A stretch of DNA of 64,000 nucleotides, from contig JAQIIU010000002.1 of NCBI GenBank assembly GCA_036946625.1, positions 248,001-312,000 on the forward strand, in the 5' to 3' direction. Below are positions 27,744 to 37,693 of this stretch, in pieces. A program made the translations under genes and the position numbers. The notes beneath the pieces were generated by a model. That model was not told the DNA's origin, did no database searches, and was given only the letters and a program-made list of their open reading frames with translations. Source of the stretch: Methylorubrum populi. Lineage in GTDB: Bacteria; Pseudomonadota; Alphaproteobacteria; Rhizobiales; Beijerinckiaceae. Within the stretch, counting starts at the first letter, position 1. Each line of letters begins with the position of its first letter.

Positions 27744-29357
27744 TCACGGGCCGGTTCGGGAAGGAGCGCTCGCGGCGGGGCCGGCATCCGGCCCCTGCAC
27801 GACGAGGCTCGGCAGGTGGGTCTCGTGCCATGCCCGAAGGCCCGCCAGCGCCGGATGGGCGAGGTTGCGGGCGAGGTAGCCCTCGATCCGCGGCAGGTGG
27901 GCGAGGTAGCCGGGCTTGCCGTCGCGCTTGTCGAGGCGCGCGAAGATGCCGAGGATCTTGGTGGCGCGCTGGGCCGCCAGCACCGCGTAGGCGCGGGCGA
28001 AGGCCTGCATGTCGAAGCCGATGTCGCGGGCGCGGCGCTCGCGGATGTAGAGGCCGAGCAGGCGCAGCTCGAAATCCGCGCTGGCATCGACCCGGGCGTC
28101 CTGCAGCAGCGAGGCCACGTCGTAGGCCGGGTGGCCCATCACCGCGTCCTGGAAGTCGATCACGCCGACCCGCTCCAGCCCGGTCCGGTCGGGCAGCCAG
28201 ATCAGGTTGGGCGAGTGGTAGTCGCGCAAGCACCAGGTCGCGGCCTCGGCGAGCAGTTCCTTCAGGGCCCCGGTCCAGAGGTCGAGGAAGGCGCTGCGCG
28301 CCGGCGGCGGCAGGGTCGTGCCGCGGATCGCGGGGGCGTACCATTCGGGCATCAGCTCGGCCTCGAACAGCAGCGCTTCGAGGTCGTAGGGCGGGATGAC
28401 GTGCTCGATCCCTTCGCTCACCGGCACGGCCTCGGGCAGGTCGGTGGCGTGCAGCTTGGCCAGCAGCCGCACGGCCTCGGCGTAGCGCTCGGGCCGCGGG
28501 ACGCCGTTCTCGATCACCGGCTCGGCGCCGAGATCCTCGAGGATCAGCAGGCCGGCCTCGAGGTTCTCGCCCAGGATCTTCGGGGCGGAGAAGCCGATCG
28601 CCCGCAGCGCCCGGTCCATGCCGGCGAAGGCGTGGACGCTCTCGGCGAGCTTGACCACGGCGCTGTAGGGCTTGCCGTCCTTGACCGGCGGCCCGTCGGG
28701 GCGCGGCGGGGCGATCATCAGCACGGCGGTCTCGCCGCCGGGCTTCACCAGGCGTTCGTAGGCGCGCGAGGAGGCGTCGCCCTGCATCGGCACCCGCTCG
28801 GCCTCGTCCCAGCCGCTGCGGGCGAGCAGGCCGCGGATGGCGCGGGCTCGCTCCAGGCGCGCGCGCATCTCGTCCGTGCCGTCGATCCGGACGAGGCGGG
28901 CCTCCTCGCCGTACTCCGCCCTGAGCGACAGCTCGACGGTGAGGACCGGGTTGTCGCGCGCGCCCAGGCGCTCGGGCCACTCGACCAGGGTGATCGCGGT
29001 CTCGGAGAGTTCGTCGAAGCCGAGTTCCACCAGTTCGTCCGGCCCGCGCAGGCGGTAGAGGTCGGCATGGATCACCGTGCGGCCCGAGCGGGTCTCGTAG
29101 GGCTGCATCAGGGTGAAGGTCGGGCTCGGCACTTCGAGGCGGGGATCGCCGGCCAGTTCCCGGATCATCGCGCGCGCGAGCGTGGTCTTGCCCGCGCCGA
29201 GTCCGCCGGAGAGGGCCACGAGGTCGCCGGGCTTGAGGAAGCCCGCGAGGAAGGCGGCCATGTCCTCGGTGGCGTCCTCCTCGGGCAGCAGCACCTCCCA
29301 GGCCGCGCGCCGCGGCGGCGGTTTCGGCTGAGCCTCGCCGTCCCGATCGTCGCTCAA
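27744..29357 (-). CDS. tsaE: TsaE ATPase fused to AmgK-like aminoglycoside phosphotransferase
   Basis: This 537-residue two-domain protein combines two functions. Residues 20-160 are TsaE, the ATPase of the t6A37 tRNA-modification complex: Walker A GGLGAGKTT at 51-59, VPSPTFTLMQ and HADLYRL, EWPERLG. Residues about 175-535 are a phosphotransferase-fold kinase with LRDYHSPNL (catalytic loop) and GVIDFQDAVMG (metal Asp), resembling AmgK, the anomeric MurNAc/GlcNAc kinase. The start is TTG 29357 with GGAGGA 8-9 bp upstream; no ATG in frame has such a site. The fusion is known in alphaproteobacteria. MurU follows immediately. Confidence 0.85.
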   Translation of the reverse strand: MSDDRDGEAQPKPPPRRAAWEVLLPEEDATEDMAAFLAGFLKPGDLVALSGGLGAGKTTLARAMIRELAGDPRLEVPSPTFTLMQPYETRSGRTVIHADLYRLRGPDELVELGFDELSETAITLVEWPERLGARDNPVLTVELSLRAEYGEEARLVRIDGTDEMRARLERARAIRGLLARSGWDEAERVPMQGDASSRAYERLVKPGGETAVLMIAPPRPDGPPVKDGKPYSAVVKLAESVHAFAGMDRALRAIGFSAPKILGENLEAGLLILEDLGAEPVIENGVPRPERYAEAVRLLAKLHATDLPEAVPVSEGIEHVIPPYDLEALLFEAELMPEWYAPAIRGTTLPPPARSAFLDLWTGALKELLAEAATWCLRDYHSPNLIWLPDRTGLERVGVIDFQDAVMGHPAYDVASLLQDARVDASADFELRLLGLYIRERRARDIGFDMQAFARAYAVLAAQRATKILGIFARLDKRDGKPGYLAHLPRIEGYLARNLAHPALAGLRAWHETHLPSLVVQGPDAGPAASAPSRTGP

Positions 29358-29509
29358 CGCCCCAATCCTCCGCAACCTCGCGACTGGCCGCCCCGCTCGG
29401 GGGGCCGGCCTCGGCAATCCTAGCGAGGGATGTTTAACCATTTCCGGCACCGGCGTGAGTCCCGGCGCCGCGGCCGAGGCCCCGCCCGATCCCGGATCGG
29501 CGCCCGCCC

Positions 29510-32113
29510 CTACTCCGCGGCGGCCTTCGCGCCCGAGCCGGGCAGCCCGCGTCCGCCCTCCCCGGCTCGCTCGGAGCCCGGGAGACGGCCGTCGCCCGGT
29601 GACGGCTCGACCGGGAACAGGCAGGTGACGTGCGTGCCGGTTCCCGGCGCCGAGCGGATCTCGACCCGGCCCCCGTGCAGTTCGACGAAGGAGCGCACGA
29701 TCGACAGGCCGAGGCCGACGCCGCGGTGCTTGGTGCCCAGCGTGTTGCTCTCGAAGCGGTCGAACACCCGGTCGATGACTTCCGGCGGGATGCCGCGGCC
29801 GCGGTCGATCACCGTCAGCCTCAGCTCGCCCCCCTCGCGACGCGCCTCGACGCGCACCTGCTGGCCCGGGGCGGAGAAGCCGACCGCGTTGGAGAGCAGG
29901 TTGAACAGGATCTGGCGCACCCGCTTGCCGTCGGCGAACACGCTGCCGATGCCGTCCGGCACGTCGAGGTCGAGGCCGATGTCGGATTCCGCCAGCCGGT
30001 CCTCGATGCCGCGGGCGGCGGCCTCGACGGTGGCGCGCACGTCGATGGTCTCGCGCTGGAGTTCGAGCGAGCCGGCATCGATCGAGGCGAGGTCGAGGAT
30101 GTCGTTGATGATGACGAGGAGCGCGGCCGACGAGCGCATGATGTGCTCGGAATATTCGCGCTGGCGCTCGTTGAGCGCGCCCACCGTCTCGTCGCCGAGA
30201 AGCTGGGTGAAGCCGATGATGTTGGTGAGCGGCGAGCGCAGCTCGTAGGAGACGTGGTGGACGAAGGTGTCGCGCAGTTGCGAGGCGCGCTCCAGGGCGT
30301 CGTTCTTCTCGGTCAGTGCCCGCTCGACGTTGGCGCTGGCGGTGACGTCGATGAAGGTCAGCAGCGTCGCGCCGAGCGGCAGCGGCTGGGCCGAGCAGTC
30401 GAGCACCGTGCCGTCGGCCATGTCGAGGCGGCAGCCGTGGCCGCTGCGGGTCTCGTTGAGGCCGGTGATCGCCTGCCGGATGCCGGCCCAGGGGCCCTGC
30501 TCCGCCGTGAGCGCCCGGCAGGCGGCGATGACGGCGTCGACGTGGGGCTTGCCCGCGAGCGTCGCGGGGTCGAGGCGCCAGGTCGCGGCGAAGGCGCGGT
30601 TGGCCACGGTCAGGCGTCCGTCGGCGCCGAACACCGCCACCGGCTCCTTCAGGGCCTCCAGGGTCTCGGCCTGCTCCTTCATCAGCGCGTCGTAGCGCGA
30701 GGCGAGCTTCATGCTCTCCGAGACGTCGTGGTAGAGGTAGGTCAGGCCGCCCTGCGGATTGGGATCGGCGACGACGCGCAGGGTGCGCCCGTCGGGCAGG
30801 TACCAGGGCGTGTCGGTGGCCTCGACGGCGCGGTAGGCTGCCAGGACATCGGCCTTCCACGAGCGGAAATCGGCCTGCTCGGGCAGCTTGCGGGCGGCGC
30901 GCAGGCGGTCGAGGATCTCGCCGTCGAGCGGGCGGCCTTCGAGGAAGGCGGGGTCGAGATCCCACAGGCGCTGGTAGGCGGCGTTGTGGAAGATCAGGCG
31001 CTGGCGCGCATCGAACATCGCCACCGCGGTCGGCAACTGGTCGAGGGTGCGCACGTTGGCGTCCATCTGCCGCTGCAGGTCGGCCCGCACGCTCTCCAGT
31101 TCCGAGACGTCGACGGCGATGCCGGCGCGGCCGGTCTCCAGGGCGTTCTCGGTCACGTCGAGGGTGCGGCGCGCACCCGCCACCACCGCCGAGAGGCGCG
31201 AGGGGGAGGCGGTCAGGCCGGGCCGGCCCGCCTGCCGGGCGATCTGGTCGCGGGCGCTCCGGTCGAGCAGTTCGAGCCCGCGGCTCAAAACGGCCTCGCG
31301 GCCCGGGGCCTCGACGGCGGCGGCGTAGGCCGCGTTGACGAAGGTCAGCGCCCCGTCGGGGCTCCGATGCCAGACCGGCTGCGGGATCGCGTCGAGCAGC
31401 CCGGCCAGGGCCGACAGGCCGCGCTTGGCCTCGTCCAGCCTGTGGCGCAGCTCGATCAGCTCGCGGCGCTCCTCCGTGGTCTCGCGCAGGCGCAGCAGCG
31501 CCCGCCCGCTCACCGCCTGACCCTGCGCCTCGACGTAGCGCCCGGCGAGGCTGCGCAGGTTCATCCGGAAGCCGGAGCCGCGTTCGCGCAGCGTCGCCGC
31601 GGCGGCGTCGAGCAGGTGCGCGTCCTGGGGGGCGAGCCAGCTCCCGAAGGCGAGCAGGCGGCGGACGCCGCCCTCGGCTCCGCGGTCGTGGAAATCCGAA
31701 CCGCGAAGATCCTGATGACGAAGATCCTGATGACGAAGATCGTGGGCGAAGCCGGCATCGCCGACCACGAGCGGTTCGCCGCGCCCGGCCCAGATCACCA
31801 GCGCCTGCCGCTCGGAATGGAGCAGCATCTCCGCCCGGTCGTGCGCGCCGCCGAGATGGGCGAGTTCGTCCTGAAGCGCCCGCTCCCGGGCGGTCCAGCC
31901 GACGCGTTCGCGCAGATAGACCAGCGACAGGATGGTCGCGAACAGGATCAGGCCGAGGATGACGGCGAGGCCGGCGACGTTGTGCGCGTGCATCGGTCCC
32001 AGCATCGGCCCCGCTTCGATGGTCGGACCGCCCTCGGCCGCTGCCGCGACCGGTGCCGCGACGACGAGGACGCCGACACGCGACAGGACGCGCGCCGCAC
32101 GCTCCAGACCCAT
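29510..32113 (-). CDS. divL: DivL-type PAS histidine kinase homologue (Tyr in the HisKA motif)
   Basis: This 867-residue membrane kinase-like protein has a signal/hydrophobic start, then a membrane helix (VAGLAVILGLILFATILSLVYL), several PAS domains (around 170-590), a HisKA domain and a HATPase domain (LSNAVGFSAPGQ, DRGRGIPPE, GVGLGLSIVR). In the HisKA motif the usual phospho-His is Tyr623 (HHVSYELRSPLT). This is the hallmark of DivL, the Caulobacter regulator that works with CckA to control CtrA. The next gene is tsaE, as in other alphaproteobacteria. A short DLRHQ tandem lies near residue 125. It should regulate cell-cycle signalling by protein contact rather than phosphotransfer. Confidence 0.85.
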   Translation of the reverse strand: MGLERAARVLSRVGVLVVAAPVAAAAEGGPTIEAGPMLGPMHAHNVAGLAVILGLILFATILSLVYLRERVGWTARERALQDELAHLGGAHDRAEMLLHSERQALVIWAGRGEPLVVGDAGFAHDLRHQDLRHQDLRGSDFHDRGAEGGVRRLLAFGSWLAPQDAHLLDAAAATLRERGSGFRMNLRSLAGRYVEAQGQAVSGRALLRLRETTEERRELIELRHRLDEAKRGLSALAGLLDAIPQPVWHRSPDGALTFVNAAYAAAVEAPGREAVLSRGLELLDRSARDQIARQAGRPGLTASPSRLSAVVAGARRTLDVTENALETGRAGIAVDVSELESVRADLQRQMDANVRTLDQLPTAVAMFDARQRLIFHNAAYQRLWDLDPAFLEGRPLDGEILDRLRAARKLPEQADFRSWKADVLAAYRAVEATDTPWYLPDGRTLRVVADPNPQGGLTYLYHDVSESMKLASRYDALMKEQAETLEALKEPVAVFGADGRLTVANRAFAATWRLDPATLAGKPHVDAVIAACRALTAEQGPWAGIRQAITGLNETRSGHGCRLDMADGTVLDCSAQPLPLGATLLTFIDVTASANVERALTEKNDALERASQLRDTFVHHVSYELRSPLTNIIGFTQLLGDETVGALNERQREYSEHIMRSSAALLVIINDILDLASIDAGSLELQRETIDVRATVEAAARGIEDRLAESDIGLDLDVPDGIGSVFADGKRVRQILFNLLSNAVGFSAPGQQVRVEARREGGELRLTVIDRGRGIPPEVIDRVFDRFESNTLGTKHRGVGLGLSIVRSFVELHGGRVEIRSAPGTGTHVTCLFPVEPSPGDGRLPGSERAGEGGRGLPGSGAKAAAE

Positions 32114-32520
32114 GTCCCGCCCCCAACCCAGACCTGGTGTTCCGCGGACCCCGGAGGTTCGCGTTCCCGAATGTTTCCGCTCGAAGGTTCCCGGCATGCA
32201 CCGGGCAAACACCCACCGCCGCGTTCGGCCGGCCGCCGCCGCGCGAGCACCTGCTTCGAAGATTCGAGCCACTGTAACGCGGGGTCGATTCCGGCTGGAA
32301 GCGTCTTTGTGCCCTTGAGGGCGCCGCCCCTGCATTCCGGCGCCGTACAGCACCCAAAAGCCACACCTCCCGAATCGGGACTTGACGGCGTTTCCGGGGG
32401 CCGGGCGGGCCCGGATGCGTCGGCGCGAGCCGGCTTTCGCGCGGCCGGTGCGTCGCCGGAAAACGGTTTTGCGGCAGGGGCCGCGGGCGCGCCGCGTGGC
32501 CGGAACACTGCCCGCGCACG
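32114..32520. other. Gene-free region upstream of divL
   Basis: There are about 400 bp between the divL start and the ahcY terminator on the same strand. It probably holds the divL promoter. No sure promoter, CtrA box or small gene was identified; the open frames here are composition effects. Confidence 0.5.
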
Positions 32521-32548
32521 AAAAAAGCCCGGCCGGGAGGCCGGGCTT
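32521..32548 (-). terminator. Intrinsic terminator of ahcY
   Basis: On the minus strand, an 8-bp GC stem GCCCGGCC/GGCCGGGC with TCCC loop, extended by AA/TT pairs, is followed by a run of six T. It lies 67 bp after the ahcY stop. A second perfect 11-bp hairpin (CCCGCTTCGGC/GCCGAAGCGGG, 32552-32576) precedes it. Confidence 0.88.
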
Positions 32549-32615
32549 CCGCCCGCTTCGGCATCGCCGAAGCGGGGCCCGGCCCCTTAAGCGGAAGCCG
32601 GACCGGGAAGGCGGA

Positions 32616-34022
<1,407 letters not shown>

Positions 34023-34142
34023 GTCGGTGTCCTTCTTCGATCGCGGCCGGCCCGAAACGCACGCCGGCCCGGCGCATCGGCCAGTTCGCCCAGCCGGGTC
34101 GGCCATCCCTGTAGCAGGACCGGAGCTAGGGAGCAATCAAGA

Positions 34143-34160
34143 CATAAAGATGTCTTTATG
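34143..34160 (-). promoter_or_regulatory. Palindromic operator-like site upstream of ahcY
   Basis: CATAAAGA-TG-TCTTTATG is a perfect 8+8 palindrome with a 2-bp centre in an AT-rich island about 120 bp before ahcY. It has the form of ArsR-family operators; SahR-type regulators of the SAH cycle are known to control ahcY in proteobacteria. On the minus strand TTGATT (34134-34139) follows three bases later and CTGCTA lies 17 bp further, a possible promoter. No regulator gene is nearby. Confidence 0.6.
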
Positions 34161-34210
34161 CGTTTAATTCCAGGCTGGGCCGGGCGGTGCGACGGCGGGG
34201 TGGCGCCGCT

Positions 34211-35827
34211 TCATCCCCCGTCCCGCAACTGTCGGCGGATGATCTTGCCGCTCGTCGTCATCGGCAGGGTTTCGCGAAAAGCGAGGGCGCGCGGCACTTC
34301 GTGGGCGGACAGCCGGGCCTTGGCGAAGGCGAGGATCTCGGCGGCGAGCGCCTCGGAGGGCGAGAAACCGGCACGCAAGGTGACGAAGGCCTTCACGACC
34401 TCGGTGCGCAGCGGGTCGGGCATGCCGACGGCGGCGGCCAGCGCCACCGCCGGATGGGCGCAGAGGCAGGACTCGATCTCCGCCGGGCCGATCCGGTAGG
34501 CCGCCGAGGTGATGAGGTCGTCCTCGCGGCCGACGAAGCGGACGTAGCCCTCGGCGTCGCGCCGCGCCCGGTCGCCGGTCATCCACCAGCCGTCGCGAAA
34601 TTTTTTCTCGGTCGCCTCCGGCTGGCGCCAGTAGCCGAGGAACAGCACCGGGTCGGGCGCGCGCACGGCGATCTCGCCGGTCTCGTCCGTGGCCGCCTCG
34701 GTCCCGTCCTCGCGCAGCACCGCGACCCGGTGACCCGGCACCGGCCTGCCCGTGGCACCGGCCTTCGCGCCGAGCCGCCCGCAGGAGGCGAGGACGAGGT
34801 TGCACTCGGTCTGGCCGTAGGCCTCGCCGATGGTGAGGCCGAGCGCCTCCCTTGCCCATTCGAAGGTCTCCGCTCCGAGCGCCTCGCCGGCCGAGGCGAC
34901 GTTGCGCAGGCGCGAGAGATCGAACCTTTCGCGCGGGTCGGCGATTCCGCGCAGCATCCGCAGGGCGGTCGGCGGCAGGAAGGCGTGGGTGATGCCGAGA
35001 TCCGCCATCCGCCGGAACGCCGTCTCCGGCTCGAACCGGCCCGGACCCTGCGCCACCACGGGCATGCCGAGGCGCAGGGACGGCATCAGCACGTTGAGCA
35101 GGCCGCCGGCCCAGGCCCAGTCGGCCGGCGTCCACATCAGCCCGGTTCCTTGCGCGGGAAAGCCGTGCATCAGGGTCCAGCCCGGCAGATGACCGAGCAG
35201 CACCCGGTGGCCGTGCAGCGCCCCCTTGGCGAGGCCGGTGGTGCCGGAGGTGTAGATCATCAGCGCCGGATCGTCGGGCCCGGTCGCCCGCGTCGCGAAT
35301 TCTTCCGCCTCGGAGGCGAGCACCGCGAAGAAATCCTCCGCCGGGCCGGAGGCGCCGTCGACCGACAGGATCGTGACGAGGTCCGGCAGGTCGGCGCGCA
35401 GCCGCTCCAGCTTGGCCAAACCCGCCGCATCGGTGACGACGGCCCGGGTCCCGGAATCGACGAGGCGGTGGCGCAGGGCCGCCTCGCCGAACAGGCCGGC
35501 GAGCGGGAGCGCGATCGCGCCGAGCCGGTAGGCGGCGAAGTGGGTGACCGCCGCCGCCGCCGATTGCGGCAGCAGCAGGGCCACCCGGTCGCCCGGCCCG
35601 ATGCCGCGGGCGAGGAGCGCCGCGGCGAGCCGCAGCGAGTCCGCCCGCAGGCGGCCGTAGCTCACCGGCTCGGGACGGTCGTCCGGCCCGAGCACCAGCA
35701 GCGCCGTGCGATCGGGCTCGGTGAGCGCCCAGCGGTCGCAGACGTCGGCCGCGATGTTGTAGCGCTCCGGGATCTCCCAGCGGAAATCCGCGAGGTCGGC
35801 TTCGTAGCTGTCGGCCGGCTCCGGCAC
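34211..35827 (-). CDS. AMP-dependent acyl-CoA synthetase
   Basis: This 538-residue member of the ANL ligase superfamily activates a carboxylic acid to acyl-AMP and then acyl-CoA. Core motifs are IYTSGTTGLAKGALHGHR (P-loop), TPADWAWAGGL, GEAYGQTECN (A5), WWMTGDRARRDAEGYVRF (A7) and TTSGKIIRRQLR at the end, including the catalytic lysine. It resembles the medium-chain/acetyl-CoA synthetase branch; the substrate is uncertain. GTG 35827 is chosen as it begins PEPADSYEADLADFRW with GAGGA upstream; earlier in-frame codons would overlap the nitroreductase gene. It lies downstream of that gene on the same strand. Confidence 0.85.
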   Translation of the reverse strand: MPEPADSYEADLADFRWEIPERYNIAADVCDRWALTEPDRTALLVLGPDDRPEPVSYGRLRADSLRLAAALLARGIGPGDRVALLLPQSAAAAVTHFAAYRLGAIALPLAGLFGEAALRHRLVDSGTRAVVTDAAGLAKLERLRADLPDLVTILSVDGASGPAEDFFAVLASEAEEFATRATGPDDPALMIYTSGTTGLAKGALHGHRVLLGHLPGWTLMHGFPAQGTGLMWTPADWAWAGGLLNVLMPSLRLGMPVVAQGPGRFEPETAFRRMADLGITHAFLPPTALRMLRGIADPRERFDLSRLRNVASAGEALGAETFEWAREALGLTIGEAYGQTECNLVLASCGRLGAKAGATGRPVPGHRVAVLREDGTEAATDETGEIAVRAPDPVLFLGYWRQPEATEKKFRDGWWMTGDRARRDAEGYVRFVGREDDLITSAAYRIGPAEIESCLCAHPAVALAAAVGMPDPLRTEVVKAFVTLRAGFSPSEALAAEILAFAKARLSAHEVPRALAFRETLPMTTSGKIIRRQLRDGG

Positions 35828-35900
35828 GGCGATGTCCTCGAACCTTGAGGCGGCCCCGTCATCCGCGTGCGGCGGGGCCGGCGAATTCCGCCGTTCGACC

Positions 35901-36512
35901 TCAGCCTTCGCGCTGCGGAAACCCGCCGCGGAAGGCGAAATCGGTGATCGGGTGGCGGGCGTTCGGCCGCTCCTTGGCCCTCTGCTCCTCGCCCAGTTCC
36001 GCCCAGGGCGTGGCGCGCCCCACCCCGTAGGCGGCCTCGACCCGGTGATGCTCGGGCACGTCGAGCACGGCGGCCGCACGCTCCCGGTCGAAGCCGGTCA
36101 TGCCGTGGACGTGCCAGCCCTGCCGGTTGGCCTGGAGCGCGAAGGCGAGCGAGGCGGCGCCGGCATCGAGCGAGTGGCTGATGGACGGCTTCAGGTCGTC
36201 GCCGACCTTCATCCGCTCGTTCGACACGAGGATGACCAGCGCACCGGTGTCCTTGGCCCATTTCTGGTTGCCCGGCACCAGAAGGTCGAAGAAGGTCTGC
36301 CATTCGGCCGTGTCGCGCAGGGCGTAGAGGAAGCGCCAGGGCTGGGAGTTGTAGGCCGAGGGCGACCAGCGCGCCGCCTCGACCATCCGCAGCAGTTCGG
36401 TCTCCGGTACGGCCTCCCCGGTGAAGGCGCGGGGCGACCAGCGCTCGGCGAAGATCGGGTCGATGGCGTGGTCGGGGGTGCGGGTGGTCGGGCGGGTCGT
36501 CTCGTCGGTCAC
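35901..36512 (-). CDS. Nitroreductase family protein
   Basis: This 203-residue FMN-dependent oxidoreductase shows FAERWSPRAFTGEAV at the start, SPSAYNSQPWRFLYAL (FMN-binding and catalytic region), SLDAGAASLAFALQANRQGWHVH, and a C-terminal HPITDFAFRGG. It probably uses NAD(P)H to reduce nitro or quinone compounds; the natural substrate is unknown. The start is GTG 36512 (VTDETTRP); an ATG at 36569 would add 19 residues of poor composition. It precedes the acyl-CoA synthetase by about 75 bp. Confidence 0.82.
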   Translation of the reverse strand: MTDETTRPTTRTPDHAIDPIFAERWSPRAFTGEAVPETELLRMVEAARWSPSAYNSQPWRFLYALRDTAEWQTFFDLLVPGNQKWAKDTGALVILVSNERMKVGDDLKPSISHSLDAGAASLAFALQANRQGWHVHGMTGFDRERAAAVLDVPEHHRVEAAYGVGRATPWAELGEEQRAKERPNARHPITDFAFRGGFPQREG

Positions 36513-36608
36513 CGGGGGCGGTCTCCACTCTCTGCGGTCGATCGTGCGGCGCACGTTATGGCAGTGCACAAGAGCGGGCTAGGGGGTGGCGTTGCGGAGG
36601 GCGGCTCG

Positions 36609-36728
36609 ATGGGCCGTAGCCTTGAAGCCAAAATCCGAGCCGACCGTGGCCATCCCGAACGCGCGATCCTGACGGGTGTGCTCGGGGCGCTCGGGCTGCA
36701 ACCGAGCGTGCGGCCTCGCACCGCATGA
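36609..36728 (+). CDS. Small putative peptide, 39 residues
   Basis: A short frame with GGAGG eight bases before its ATG encodes MGRSLEAKIRADRGHPE and then a helical hydrophobic stretch ILTGVLGALGL. It lies between the divergent nitroreductase and enoyl-CoA hydratase genes and reads toward the latter. No homologue is recognised. The good ribosome-binding site is the main argument for it; a chance frame is possible. Confidence 0.4.
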   Translation: MGRSLEAKIRADRGHPERAILTGVLGALGLQPSVRPRTA

Positions 36729-36803
36729 CCGGTGTCCCTGGCCGGCCGTTCTCGCTACCGTTTCCTGCCTTTGCGGCAAGGGAGCGCATCATGGGAGCGC
36801 ATC

Positions 36804-37616
36804 ATGACCGGGTCCGATCGTCACCTGCGGGATCTCCTGCTGCTGCGCGAGGATCGCGACGGCGTCGCCACCCTGACGCTCAATCGGCCGGGCGCCCGCA
36901 ACGCTCTCTCCTTCGATCTTCTCGAAACCCTGCGCGGCGCCTTCGCGGACCTGTCGGGCGACGAGAGCGTGCGCGCCGTCGTGCTGGCGGCCGCGGGACC
37001 GGTCTTCTGCGCCGGCCACGACCTCAAGGAGATGACCGGCTATCGGGCACGGAGCGACCGCGGCGCGGAAAAGTTCGAGGCGCTGTTCGCGCTGTGCTCG
37101 GCCGTGATGATGGCGATCCCCGCGCTGCCCCAGCCGGTGATCGCGGCGGTGGAGGGCGTCGCGACCGCGGCGGGCTGCCAACTCGTGGCCTCCTGCGACC
37201 TCGCGGTGGCGGGCGCGGCCGCGCGCTTCGCCACGCCCGGCGTGCAGATCGGCCTGTTCTGCTCGACGCCGATGGTGGCGCTCTCGCGCAACCTCTCGCG
37301 CAAGGCGGCGATGCGGATGCTGCTCACCGCCGAGATGGCCGATGCCGAGGAGGCCCGGCGCCTGGGCCTCGTCAACGACGTGGCGGCGGCCGGCGGGGCG
37401 CTGGCCGCCGCGCAGGCGCTCGCCGCAGGCATCGCCGCGCGCAGCCCCGACACCGTGCGCGTCGGCAAGCGGGCCTTCTACGAGCAGTTGGAGATGCCGC
37501 TGGCCGAGGCCTACGCCCATGCCGGCCGGGTGATGACGCGGAACATGCTGGCGCGGGCGGCGGAAGAAGGCATCGACGCCTTCCTTCATCGCAAGGGGCA
37601 TCGCAAGGGGCGTTGA
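36804..37616 (+). CDS. Enoyl-CoA hydratase/isomerase family protein
   Basis: This 270-residue crotonase-fold protein is close to the ECHDC3-type group. TLTLNRPGARNALSF, the oxyanion-hole segment FCAGHDLKEMTG, VEGVATAAGCQLVASCDLAV and TPGVQIGLFCSTPMVAL are all present. The first glutamate position of classical hydratases is not obvious, as often in this subgroup, so hydratase activity is not certain. The ATG lies at the end of a duplicated 13-bp block, GGAGCGCATCATG, which repeats both the Shine-Dalgarno and an ATG. No fatty-acid operon surrounds it. Confidence 0.82.
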   Translation: MTGSDRHLRDLLLLREDRDGVATLTLNRPGARNALSFDLLETLRGAFADLSGDESVRAVVLAAAGPVFCAGHDLKEMTGYRARSDRGAEKFEALFALCSAVMMAIPALPQPVIAAVEGVATAAGCQLVASCDLAVAGAAARFATPGVQIGLFCSTPMVALSRNLSRKAAMRMLLTAEMADAEEARRLGLVNDVAAAGGALAAAQALAAGIAARSPDTVRVGKRAFYEQLEMPLAEAYAHAGRVMTRNMLARAAEEGIDAFLHRKGHRKGR

Positions 37617-37693
37617 GGCGAACCGATCGGCGGCCCGCGCATTGCCCCCGCGCCGCCCCGAAGCCGACACGAGCGCCGGGCAAATGGACCCGC

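Noticed and set aside
27744..32564. Single open frame of 1606 codons joining divL-region sequence to the TsaE/phosphotransferase gene
   Set aside because: The upstream two thirds is out of frame with divL and low in complexity. The real gene starts at TTG 29357, where GGAGGA and the TsaE domain begin.
34211..36079. Longer acyl-CoA synthetase beginning at 36079
   Set aside because: The extra 84 residues overlap the nitroreductase gene in another frame and are Pro/Arg-rich; GTG 35827 has a ribosome-binding site.
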